33,539 bases of DNA from Desulfobacteraceae bacterium (GTDB taxonomy: Bacteria; Desulfobacterota; Desulfobacteria; Desulfobacterales; Desulfosarcinaceae): assembly GCA_003599575.1 (NCBI GenBank), contig QZKV01000175.1, positions 1 to 33,539 on the forward strand. Reading direction: 5' to 3'. Shown here piece by piece: positions 6,270 to 13,533 of this stretch (position 1 is its first letter; each line of letters starts with the position of its first letter). A model generated the notes under the pieces. It had not been told where the DNA came from. It was given only the letters and a program-made list of their open reading frames with translations, and ran no database searches. Both the position numbers and the translations under genes were made by a program.

Positions 6270-7484
6270 ATGCCAGTAGAAGTTCGTCCGGCAACGCCAG
6301 CGGAAATGGAAGAATACCGGCGGGTGGCCCTCTCAGCCCTGGTCCTGTCGCCGCGCAATGTGTCTCCGGAAGCGATCCAGGGCGTGCGCCCCGAAATGAC
6401 CTTGTGCGCTTTTGTGGATGGCCGGCTGGCCACCGCCTATGCCGCCTGGCCGCTGAAAATGCGCATCAACGGCGGCGCTGTTCCGACGGCCGGCATCACC
6501 TACGTGGGCACCCTGCCCTACCATCGCGGTCAGGGACTTCTGCGCGAAATCATCGTCCGCCATTTCGAGCTGATGTATGCGCGCGGCGAACAGCCTCTGG
6601 CCGCGCTGCTGGCGTCCCAGGCGGCGATCTACCATCGGTTCGGCTATGCCGTGGTCTCCACGCGCCACACCTACCAGGTTGAACCGCGCTTCATCCGCTT
6701 CGTCCATCCCGCGGAGGAATCAGCCCCGCCCGGAACGCTGACGGAAACCGGCGATGCCGATGTATTGAACCGGCTGTATCGTTCTTTTTGTCTGCAGCGC
6801 AGCGGGTACCTGCACCGCGGCCACGCCGCCTGGATGAACGGCGTTCTGCGGCCCGCGCCCAGTGGCGCCGTGCTGTTCAGGATCGTCTACGAAGAAAACG
6901 GGGAGCCGTTGGGTTACCTGGTGTATACTGTTGAACCCCGCAAGGTACCCGACGGCCGGCCCTGGCAGCAGGTTTTCATTCGCGACCTGGTCTGGCTTTC
7001 GGCCCGTGCATATGCCGCCTTGTGGGGCCACCTGGCCACCTTTGGGCTGGCCAGCGACATCATCTGGATGCGGGTGCCGCCGGACGATCCGCTGCCGCAC
7101 CTGGTGCTGGAACCCAGATGCCTCAACATCGGTTCGGCGGACGGATTGCTGGCGAGGATTGTCGATGTCGCCCGCGCCCTGCCGCTCAGGGACTACGGCG
7201 GGGAGGGCGCGATCACTTTCGAGCTGATGGATGGGCTTTGTCCCTGGAACGCAGGCCGCTTTCGATTGGAAACAAGTTCCGGCGGCACCGATGTCCGGCG
7301 CACCAGCCAGGCCGCGCAAATGCGCCTGCCGGTGGATACTTTGGCCATGCTGCTGTTCGGGCAAATCAGCCCCTCCGAAGCATCCGCGATGGGACGGATG
7401 GATGTGCTCGAAGCCGACGCCGTTCCAATCTGGGATCGCCTCATGCGAACGAAATACAAACCCTTCTGCCCGGACTTTTTTTAA
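6270..7484 (+). CDS. Eis-like GNAT N-acetyltransferase with SCP2-like C-terminal domain
   Basis: The 404-residue protein has the three-part layout of the Eis family: an N-terminal GNAT domain with the acetyl-CoA loop VGTLPYHRGQGLL (79-91), a second GNAT-like region (about 155-285), and a C-terminal SCP2-like domain (about 295-404). Tyr at 126 (YHRFGYAVV) fits the general acid, and the chain ends in PDFF, so the terminal carboxylate of a Phe fits the general base known for Eis enzymes. Eis acetylates amines on aminoglycosides and other substrates; the substrate here is unknown. It follows the amidohydrolase by 12 bp with AGGAAAA-type ribosome site (AAGGAA). It is convergent with the exchanger gene. 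Confidence 0.9.
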   Translation: MPVEVRPATPAEMEEYRRVALSALVLSPRNVSPEAIQGVRPEMTLCAFVDGRLATAYAAWPLKMRINGGAVPTAGITYVGTLPYHRGQGLLREIIVRHFELMYARGEQPLAALLASQAAIYHRFGYAVVSTRHTYQVEPRFIRFVHPAEESAPPGTLTETGDADVLNRLYRSFCLQRSGYLHRGHAAWMNGVLRPAPSGAVLFRIVYEENGEPLGYLVYTVEPRKVPDGRPWQQVFIRDLVWLSARAYAALWGHLATFGLASDIIWMRVPPDDPLPHLVLEPRCLNIGSADGLLARIVDVARALPLRDYGGEGAITFELMDGLCPWNAGRFRLETSSGGTDVRRTSQAAQMRLPVDTLAMLLFGQISPSEASAMGRMDVLEADAVPIWDRLMRTKYKPFCPDFF

Positions 7485-7540
7485 AGGTTTCAAACTGCCT
7501 GGGGCCTTTGACTTCAAGCCGGAATCCGCAAAGTTGTTTT

Positions 7541-8596
7541 CTAATCCGTTCCTGCGCTCAGCCCGTATTGCAACCCCACGTACAGCAGATAAACGGCCAA
7601 TAACCAAGCCCCTTGCCAGCGCCGGAAGTGCCCCTTGCGGTTGAAGGCGATGAACACGCGGAAGGAGTAAAGGATGATCAGCATGGCCGGAAAATGGAAA
7701 TAGAAGAAGTTCGGCGGAATAGCCAATGGACGGGCCGTGGCGGCCGCACCGATCACGAACAAACAATTGAGGATATCGGCACCCACCACATTGCCCAGGG
7801 TTATCTCGGGGTGCCCTTTGCGCACCGAGGCGATCGCGGTGGTCAGTTCAGGCAGCGATGTGCCCAGGGCCACCATGGTGGCGGCGACCACGTCTTCGGG
7901 CACACCGATACGCATGGCCAATTCCGAAGCGGCAGGGACGAGAATCCTGGCTGCGACAATCACCAGCGATAGGCCGCCGACGATCATCAACCAGCACAGC
8001 AGGACGGCCGGCATGGGCCGATCGTCGGTTTGGGACTCTTCCAACAGCAAAGTGGCGCTGCCCTGCCTGGCCCACAGGTAAGAGACATATAAATAGATCG
8101 CCAGCAAAATGAGGAAGAAAATACCCACCCAGCGGGGCAGCATGGGGACGCCCGCGGAAAAAGCCGCAATGGCCACGCAGATAACCGCCAGAAGCGTGGC
8201 GGCGCCCACCTGCACCCACCCCATGCGGCTGAGAATGAAACGGTTGACCGGCACTGCGGCCAATATACAGGTAAGTCCCAGAATCAAACCGGTATCGGCG
8301 ATGATCGAGCCCACGCCGTTGCCCAGGGCCAGCCCGGCATTGCCCATGAAGGCCGCCATCACCGACACGATGGCTTCGGGCGTGGTGGTGCCGAGCGAAA
8401 CGATCGTGGCGCCGATGACAATTTTGGGCAAGCCCGTACGGCGGGCCAAATGCACCACGCCGTCGATCATCCAATCAGCGCCCTTGGACAACACGAAAAT
8501 ACAAACGACGATGATCGCCAGCAGCAGCAAGCCCGGCAAACCCTTCAAGGCGCCGTGCAGTACCGATTCATCAACAAACCATTCGAAAAGGGTCAT
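7541..8596 (-). CDS. Na+/Ca2+ exchanger-type antiporter (CaCA superfamily)
   Basis: An integral membrane protein of 351 residues with about ten helices and the two alpha repeats that define the CaCA superfamily. Repeat one has VIGATIVSLGTTTPEAIVS and then GNGVGSIIADTG; repeat two has VAATMVALGTSLPELTTAI and then GNVVGADILNCL. The acidic residue in each PE box is the ion ligand. It is likely to exchange Na+ (or H+/K+) for Ca2+ at the inner membrane, as in YrbG-like proteins. The ATG at 8596 is preferred because GGAG lies nine bases upstream; ATGs at 8605 and 8635 are in frame and would add 3 or 13 residues. A perfect inverted repeat at 8695-8722 separates it from the purine genes. Confidence 0.9.
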   Translation of the reverse strand: MTLFEWFVDESVLHGALKGLPGLLLLAIIVVCIFVLSKGADWMIDGVVHLARRTGLPKIVIGATIVSLGTTTPEAIVSVMAAFMGNAGLALGNGVGSIIADTGLILGLTCILAAVPVNRFILSRMGWVQVGAATLLAVICVAIAAFSAGVPMLPRWVGIFFLILLAIYLYVSYLWARQGSATLLLEESQTDDRPMPAVLLCWLMIVGGLSLVIVAARILVPAASELAMRIGVPEDVVAATMVALGTSLPELTTAIASVRKGHPEITLGNVVGADILNCLFVIGAAATARPLAIPPNFFYFHFPAMLIILYSFRVFIAFNRKGHFRRWQGAWLLAVYLLYVGLQYGLSAGTD

Positions 8597-8694
8597 AGGC
8601 TCCATCTCCGGATCGATATTCGCGGGGAAATCCATTCTTCAAAGCATGATGCACATCAATCATCTATATGCAGAGGAATCAATTAAAACTCGTC

Positions 8695-8722
8695 CAAAGA
8701 TCATGAATGCAAATGATCTTTG
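8695..8722 (-). terminator. Perfect 10-bp inverted repeat downstream of the AICAR formyltransferase gene
   Basis: CAAAGATCAT (8695-8704), an eight-base loop and ATGATCTTTG (8713-8722) form a perfect stem 35 bp beyond the stop of the purine gene. On the minus strand a short TTTT tract follows after six bases. It may terminate the purine operon or bind a dimeric regulator of the exchanger gene, which starts about 100 bp further on. Confidence 0.5.
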
Positions 8723-8757
8723 TGCGAGGGCAGGGACTTCTTACGATTTATCTTTGT

Positions 8758-10008
8758 TTAGTGCTTGAAGCTGCGCTGACCGGTGAACACCATGGTCGCG
8801 CCGAACTGGTTGCACGCTTCGATCGATTGATGATCGTTGTTGGACCCGCCGGGTTGGATGACGGCCCGAACGCCTTCGCGCAGACCCACATCCACGCCGT
8901 CGCGGAACGGGAAAAAAGCGTCGCTGACCATGGCCGAGCCGATCAGTCCGCCCTTTTCTGCGGCCACACGGGCATCGATGGCCGCGCGCTTTTCTTCGTC
9001 CTGCAGGTCGTTGTAGGGGATGGCGTGTTCGGCGAAGCAATAGCGGTCGGCCAATTTGCGGTAAGCCTTGTCGCGGGCGATCTGGGCCACACCCACGCGG
9101 TCCTGCTCGCCGGTGCCGATGCCGACGGTCACTTCGTCCTTGACATAGATGACCGAGTTGGAGGTCACGCCCGACTCCACCAGCCAGCCGAAGAGCATAT
9201 CGCGGTACTCTTCGCCGGTAGGCAGGCGATCGATTTTGTAATGCCTGCCTTTGTATGCGCATTCGGCCGGGCGCAAGGTCTCTTTGGTGCGCGTCTCGGG
9301 CACAAAGGACCACTGGGTGATGATGCCGCCGTCGATCAGGCTTTTAAACTCCACGCAGCGCCGGCCGACGAAACTTTGCAGCCGGTCCATGTTGCGGATG
9401 CGGATGACGCGCAGATTGGGTTTGCGGCCGAAAATGTCCATAACGCCGGTTTCGAACTCAGGGGCCACCACCACTTCGGCGTATTGCCCGGCAACGGCCT
9501 CGGCCGTGGCCTTGTCCACCGGCCGGTTCAAGGCGATGCACCCGCCAAAAGCCGCTACACGGTCGGCCAGATTGGCCTTCAGGTAAGCTTGCGCGAGCGT
9601 GTCGGCCCGCGCCACGCCGCACGGATTGTTATGCTTGACGATGATGACGGTCGGGCGATCGTGGAAGTAGCGCAGGATGTTCAAAGCATTGTCGGCATCG
9701 GTCAAGTTGGTTTTACCAGGGTGTTTTCCGGATTGCAGCAACTCGATGTCGGACACCAGACAGCGCCCCGGTTGAATTGTTTCGACATCCCCCAGAACAA
9801 GATTGCCGTTGACCAACCGGTACATGGCCGCTTCCTGGCCGGGGTTTTCGCCGTAACGCAATCCTTTTTGCTCCCGTTCGATGGTCCAGAGCACTTTTTC
9901 ATAAAACAGGGTCTGGCGTTGTGCGCCTTCGATGAAACTGATTTCCATACGTGACGGGAAATGATCATCCACGATGGTCCGGTACATTTGCTTAAGATCC
10001 TCGGCCAT
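8758..10008 (-). CDS. purH: Stand-alone AICAR formyltransferase (PurH C-terminal domain as a separate gene)
   Basis: This 416-residue enzyme transfers a formyl group from 10-formyl-THF to AICAR, the next to last step of IMP synthesis. The catalytic Lys-His pair is K125-H126 in IIVKHNNPCG. LRYGENPGQ (50-58) and the C-terminal FFPFRDGVDVG and VIQPGGSNND boxes are also typical. In most bacteria this domain is fused behind IMP cyclohydrolase in PurH; here it is alone, and a separate cyclohydrolase gene lies 56 bp upstream on the same strand. The start at 10008 follows GAGGAG; twenty further in-frame residues up to 10068 are not homologous and are left out. The cytosolic pair should act in sequence. 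Confidence 0.92.
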   Translation of the reverse strand: MAEDLKQMYRTIVDDHFPSRMEISFIEGAQRQTLFYEKVLWTIEREQKGLRYGENPGQEAAMYRLVNGNLVLGDVETIQPGRCLVSDIELLQSGKHPGKTNLTDADNALNILRYFHDRPTVIIVKHNNPCGVARADTLAQAYLKANLADRVAAFGGCIALNRPVDKATAEAVAGQYAEVVVAPEFETGVMDIFGRKPNLRVIRIRNMDRLQSFVGRRCVEFKSLIDGGIITQWSFVPETRTKETLRPAECAYKGRHYKIDRLPTGEEYRDMLFGWLVESGVTSNSVIYVKDEVTVGIGTGEQDRVGVAQIARDKAYRKLADRYCFAEHAIPYNDLQDEEKRAAIDARVAAEKGGLIGSAMVSDAFFPFRDGVDVGLREGVRAVIQPGGSNNDHQSIEACNQFGATMVFTGQRSFKH

Positions 10009-10064
10009 AACGACTCCTCTAAACTGAATAGAAAGTGGAAGGTTGTGGTATTCTTTGTCCACTT

Positions 10065-10748
10065 TCAACTTTCAAATGCATAGCATGATCTGACCATCTG
10101 AAGCGACTGATGGGTCAGATATCTTGCGATATTGCGGTCGTACTCGGCCGTATGGTCGAACGCCTTGCAAGCCAACTCGTAGCGCAGGTTCAAAGAGGTG
10201 CACCCGTTGCGGACGGCCAGTTCATTGAGGATGCGTTCATAATCAGCGGGATCGACCACGCTGGCCACGCGAAGGAAATTTTTGGCCGCCGCACGGATCA
10301 TGCAGGGACCGCCGATGTCGATATTGCCGCGCGCCTGCTCGACCGTGACGCCCGCTTGGGCGATGGTGGCCTGGAACGGGTAAAGATTAACCACCACCAT
10401 GTCGATGGGCACGCCGGCGGTGCGCGCCAGATCGGACTGGTGGGAGGTGTTGTAGGTCTCGGTCAGCAATCCCAGGTAGATCTTGAAATCCAGTGTTTTG
10501 ACCAGCCCGCCCTGGGTTTCCGGCTGCCCGGTGTAGTCGGAAACCTGCTTCAGGCATTGATCCGCGTCGGATCCCAGGATCTCCTTCAGGCGCGCAAAGG
10601 TCCCGCCAGTGGAAAAAAATCGGATCTGCGGATTCAACTGGCGCAGGTGCGGCACCAGCAATTCCAGCCCGGTTTTGTCCGAGACGCTGATCAGCACGTG
10701 CCGGACCGTCACCAGATCATCGATCTTGCTCACCACATTGATGCTCAT
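10065..10748 (-). CDS. Stand-alone IMP cyclohydrolase (PurH N-terminal domain), divergent
   Basis: A 227-residue MGS-fold enzyme that closes FAICAR to IMP. Family marks: VSDKTGLELL (22-31), STGGT (46-50), VVVNLYPF (118-125), NIDIGGPCMIRAAAKN (142-157). Two boxes differ from ordinary PurH: the usual GRVKTLHPK reads GLVKTLDFK (81-89), and the KNH that follows IRAAAK reads KNF, so a catalytic-region His is Phe. The protein should still be a cyclohydrolase, given its place beside the formyltransferase, but the active site is unusual. The start at 10748 has AAGGAG upstream; a longer frame reaching 10937 overlaps the HD gene and is a shadow. Confidence 0.85.
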   Translation of the reverse strand: MSINVVSKIDDLVTVRHVLISVSDKTGLELLVPHLRQLNPQIRFFSTGGTFARLKEILGSDADQCLKQVSDYTGQPETQGGLVKTLDFKIYLGLLTETYNTSHQSDLARTAGVPIDMVVVNLYPFQATIAQAGVTVEQARGNIDIGGPCMIRAAAKNFLRVASVVDPADYERILNELAVRNGCTSLNLRYELACKAFDHTAEYDRNIARYLTHQSLQMVRSCYAFES

Positions 10749-10765
10749 GGGAATCTCCTTATACT

Positions 10766-11455
10766 TCATTTCCGCCCCGCATACTCTTCCAGAAAACGTT
10801 CGAAAAAGGCGGCCATGAACGCATGCCGCTCCTCGGCCAGACGCCGTCCTTCGGCAGTGATCATACGATCTTTTATTTTGGACAACTTCACCGCAAATTC
10901 CCGGTACCCTGTGTCGTCGCGGGAGTAGGATCGGCACGCCTCCGGCGGCAGATTGGGATTATGCAGACAGGCGCCCAACTCCCCGGCAAAAAGATAGGCC
11001 CGCGCAACGCCCACGGCGCCGATCGCATCCAGCTTGTCGGCATCAAAAAGCACGCGCGCCTCCAATGTCGCGGGCGTGTGATCGTCCCGGAAGCGGTGCG
11101 TGCGCACACAATGAACGATATTGTCCCTGCGCGGTTTGTCGAGAGGCAGTGCGTCCAAAATGCCGCGGGCCTTTTCAGCCCCTAAAGCGGCGTGGCAGAG
11201 CGCTCCACGGCTGGCATCCTGATCGGCCCGGCCGATGTCGTGAAGGTAGGCGGCTGCTTCCAGCACCTGCATATCGGCCCCTTCCACGGGCCCGATGCGC
11301 CGGCAAAGCGCATGAACCCGCAGGGTATGCTCCCAATCGTGACTGCCGCGGGAATTCTTTAAAATCCGGCCGGCCGCGCTGCGGATCGCGCTGAGCAGAT
11401 CGTCCGCGGCGACTACCGGCCCGCCGGCCGCCGTTTGGCATGGGGACAGGTGCAT
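10766..11455 (-). CDS. HD-domain metal-dependent phosphohydrolase
   Basis: A 229-residue HD-superfamily protein. Metal ligands by pattern are H43 (HDWEHTLRV), H72-D73 (YLHDIGRAD) and D140 (FDADKLDAIG). The layout resembles the YedJ/uncharacterised HD family that hydrolyses nucleotides or other phosphate esters. It is the first gene of a minus-strand operon: IMP cyclohydrolase starts 17 bp downstream, with formyltransferase after it, so a role in nucleotide metabolism is plausible but inferred. The ATG at 11455 has AAGGAA upstream; a second ATG at 11479 would add eight residues, and the frame opens to 11539. Confidence 0.85.
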   Translation of the reverse strand: MHLSPCQTAAGGPVVAADDLLSAIRSAAGRILKNSRGSHDWEHTLRVHALCRRIGPVEGADMQVLEAAAYLHDIGRADQDASRGALCHAALGAEKARGILDALPLDKPRRDNIVHCVRTHRFRDDHTPATLEARVLFDADKLDAIGAVGVARAYLFAGELGACLHNPNLPPEACRSYSRDDTGYREFAVKLSKIKDRMITAEGRRLAEERHAFMAAFFERFLEEYAGRK

Positions 11456-11592
11456 GGTTTCCTTGGCGTTGCGTATCATGGTTTGCTGCCCGTGGGAATT
11501 CGTCCCCCTGAAATAATGCAGGCCGGGGTGCAATGTCAAATCCGTAATTCTCGATGCAGGCCGCCCCTGATGTCATTGCCCGGCGGCACAAC

Positions 11593-11673
11593 CCCGACCA
11601 ACCCAATAAACCCAACCAACCCAATCAACCCAATCAACCCAACAAACTCAACAAACCCAACAAACCCGATTCA
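11593..11673 (+). repeat. 9-bp tandem array B (nine units)
   Basis: Exactly nine units of nine bases: CCCGACCAA, CCCAATAAA, CCCAACCAA, CCCAATCAA (twice), CCCAACAAA, CTCAACAAA, CCCAACAAA and CCCGATTCA. Only position 2, 4, 6 and 7 to 9 vary. This is the most regular copy of the family. Confidence 0.92.
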
Positions 11674-11756
11674 CGCCACAAAATACCACTTCACGCCTTT
11701 TCCATTAACTTAGAAAGATCATTGATAAAATTAATATTCAAGACTCAAAATTTTTC

Positions 11757-11780
11757 TTGACATAAACCTGGGAATATAAT
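11757..11780 (+). promoter_or_regulatory. Candidate promoter of the dcw cluster (Pmra)
   Basis: A perfect TTGACA (11757-11762) and a perfect TATAAT (11775-11780) lie in an AT-rich stretch 35 bp before mraZ. They are only 12 bp apart, too close to be one normal sigma70 promoter. The real one may use the TATAAT with a weak upstream -35, or the TTGACA with a weak -10 near 11780. Confidence 0.5.
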
Positions 11781-11784
11781 TTAT

Positions 11785-11810
11785 GTGGAGCAAAGTGGTT
11801 AATTATGGTG
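11785..11810 (+). promoter_or_regulatory. MraZ operator: three TGG repeats at 10-bp spacing
   Basis: GTGGAG (11785), GTGGTT (11795) and ATGGTG (11805) begin exactly ten bases apart, directly in front of mraZ. MraZ of other bacteria binds direct TGGG-type or AAAGTG-type repeats on one face of the helix, and the centre copy here reads AAAGTGG. The site lies between the -10 and the start codon and fits autorepression of the cluster. Confidence 0.75.
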
Positions 11811-11814
11811 ATTC

Positions 11815-12261
11815 ATGTTCCGAGGAAGCTACCCACATACCCTGGATGACAAGGGACGCATTTTCATTCCGACCCGTTTTCGGGACATCATTCGCGCCGG
11901 TGGCAGCGATGCGGTCATGATCACGGCAATGGACAAATGCCTGTTTGCCTATACCTTGGAGGGATGGAGCAAGGTCGAAACCCGCATCCTGGCGCAGGCG
12001 GAAAACAGCGAATACATGCGCCGTTTCCGCCGGTCTTTCGTGGGCGGCGCGCATGAGTGTCCGTTCGACAAACAAGGCCGGGTGCTCGTTCCGCCGCAGT
12101 TGCGCAGCTATGCCCTATTGGAAAAAGAAGTCGTGCTGGTGGGTGTTTTAAACCACTTCGAAATCTGGTCCAAAGAGAACTTGGATAAGGAAAATGAGGC
12201 GATGGAGATGGACATGCAAAAAGTGGAGGTACGCAACGAAATCGCCAAACTAGGATTGTGA
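11815..12261 (+). CDS. mraZ: MraZ, dcw cluster transcriptional regulator
   Basis: The 148-residue MraZ carries two SpoVT/AbrB-like beta modules, each with the DxxGR box: LDDKGRIFIPTRFRD (near 10-24) and FDKQGRVLVPPQLRS (near 84-98). MraZ forms rings of subunits that bind direct repeats ahead of its own gene and repress the division cluster. The matching repeats stand at 11785-11810. The start is fixed by family alignment (FRGSYPHTLDDKGR); the ribosome site is weak. rsmH follows after 4 bp, as in most bacteria. Confidence 0.95.
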   Translation: MFRGSYPHTLDDKGRIFIPTRFRDIIRAGGSDAVMITAMDKCLFAYTLEGWSKVETRILAQAENSEYMRRFRRSFVGGAHECPFDKQGRVLVPPQLRSYALLEKEVVLVGVLNHFEIWSKENLDKENEAMEMDMQKVEVRNEIAKLGL

Positions 12262-12265
12262 ACCG

Positions 12266-13207
12266 ATGACATACCGTCACGCGAGCGCCATGCTGAACGA
12301 AGCCGTGACGTGTCTGGCCTGCAGGCCCGGGGGCGTCTATGCGGATTGCACCTTGGGTGGCGCCGGGCACGCACGCGCCATCTGCGAACGCATTCGGCCC
12401 GACGGCGTGCTCATCGGTATCGATCAAGACGGCGACGCCATTTCGCATGCCCGTACAGAACTTGCCTCCTGCACTGCCGGTCTGCACCTTTTCCAGGGCA
12501 ATTTCATCAATTTACCCGATTACCTGTCCCAGTTGCAGATTGATTCGGTCGATGGCATTCTCCTCGACCTTGGTCTTTCACAACATCAGCTTGAATCCAG
12601 CGGCCGCGGATTCTCGTTTCAAAAAGATGAACCGCTGGACATGCGCATGGATACACGCACTCAAACGCGCGCGGAAGACCTGGTCAATCAATCTCCCGAA
12701 GACCAACTGATCCGCATATTCCGGCAGTATGGGGAGGAGCGCTGGTCCAAACCGATTGCCCGCGCGATCGTGGAGGGCCGCCGCAAAACCCCCATCCGCA
12801 CCACCACCCAACTCGTTGCATTGGTGCGCGAGGCTGTGCCCGGATGGGCCGCCGCCCGCCAAAAAATCCACCCCGCAACCCGTGTGTTCATGGCCTTGCG
12901 CATTGCGGTCAACCAGGAACTGAGCCGTTTGGAGGAATTTCTGGAAAAATCGGTCGATTTGCTCAAGCCCGGCGGCCGCATGTGCATACTGGCGTTCCAC
13001 AGCCTCGAGGATCGCATGGTGAAGCATCATTTCAAACGTTTGACCCAGGCCTGCACCTGCCCGCCCGGTTTACCGCGGTGCATCTGCGACGGCCGCGCCA
13101 CACTGCAATTGGTGACCAAAAAGGCCCTGCGGCCATCGGCGGAAGAAGTCGCGCGCAATCCCATGGCCCGCAGCACGCGGCTGCGTTGTGCGCAGAAAAT
13201 TATTTAG
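12266..13207 (+). CDS. rsmH: 16S rRNA (cytosine1402-N4)-methyltransferase RsmH
   Basis: A 313-residue SAM-dependent enzyme that N4-methylates C1402 in the ribosomal P site. The SAM site is GGVYADCTLGGAGHA (near 24-38), and the substrate region shows ILLDLGLSQHQL and the RGFSF box (near 95-120), followed by the inserted helical domain and the C-terminal FHSLEDRMVKHHF. Length is normal. It lies 4 bp after mraZ and 26 bp before ftsL, in the usual dcw position. Confidence 0.95.
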   Translation: MTYRHASAMLNEAVTCLACRPGGVYADCTLGGAGHARAICERIRPDGVLIGIDQDGDAISHARTELASCTAGLHLFQGNFINLPDYLSQLQIDSVDGILLDLGLSQHQLESSGRGFSFQKDEPLDMRMDTRTQTRAEDLVNQSPEDQLIRIFRQYGEERWSKPIARAIVEGRRKTPIRTTTQLVALVREAVPGWAAARQKIHPATRVFMALRIAVNQELSRLEEFLEKSVDLLKPGGRMCILAFHSLEDRMVKHHFKRLTQACTCPPGLPRCICDGRATLQLVTKKALRPSAEEVARNPMARSTRLRCAQKII

Positions 13208-13233
13208 GAGCAATCCCTAGCCAAGGAGGCCGC

Positions 13234-13533
13234 ATGGCCGGCCAGCCCAAAAAGAGAGAGCCATCCAAACTCCGGGTCAAACTCGCTTGGGTGATGGTGC
13301 TGGGGCTGTTGATCGGGGAATCGCTGTTTTACACCTGGTGCCGGGTGCAATGCGTGGGAACCGGCTATACCATCGACCGGGAAAGCCGAAAGCAGCAGGA
13401 ACTCAAGACGCTGCAGAACAGTTTGAAAATCGAGCTGGCGCGCCTGAAGGCGCCGGAAAACCTGTCCCGCATTGCCCGTGAGAAGCTGGCCCTGGGCATG
13501 CCGGGTGCACATCAGATCATTGTGGTGCCATAA
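13234..13533 (+). CDS. ftsL: FtsL-like divisome protein
   Basis: A 99-residue bitopic protein with a basic cytoplasmic N-terminus, one membrane helix (about 15-36) and a periplasmic coiled-coil stretch (about 48-75), then the AREKLALGMPGAHQII tail typical of FtsL in delta-type bacteria. FtsL forms a complex with FtsB and FtsQ that activates FtsW-FtsI. The start at 13234 follows AAGGAGG (13223-13229). The reading frame is open far upstream inside rsmH, which is a shadow. ftsI begins on the next base after its stop. Sequence identity of this family is always low, so the call rests on size, topology and position. Confidence 0.85.
   Translation: MAGQPKKREPSKLRVKLAWVMVLGLLIGESLFYTWCRVQCVGTGYTIDRESRKQQELKTLQNSLKIELARLKAPENLSRIAREKLALGMPGAHQIIVVP

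Larger units (their letters stand above)
11456..11814. other. 359-bp divergent intergenic region ahead of mraZ
   Basis: This region separates the divergent HD gene and mraZ. It holds 9-bp array B (11593-11673), then a very AT-rich stretch (11700-11760) that could act as an UP-element, the mraZ promoter and the MraZ operator. No gene is supported in it. Confidence 0.7.

Noticed and set aside
10749..10937. N-terminal extension of the IMP cyclohydrolase
   Set aside because: It overlaps the HD gene, and the MSINVV start at 10748 has AAGGAG upstream.
11593..11673. CRISPR array or Asn/Pro-repeat protein
   Set aside because: Units of nine bases follow each other without spacers, so it is not CRISPR, and the open frames across it have no start signal or domain; they result from the repeat period.
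12844..13233. N-terminal extension of FtsL into rsmH
   Set aside because: The frame overlaps a complete rsmH gene, and AAGGAGG plus ATG at 13234 gives a normal FtsL length.
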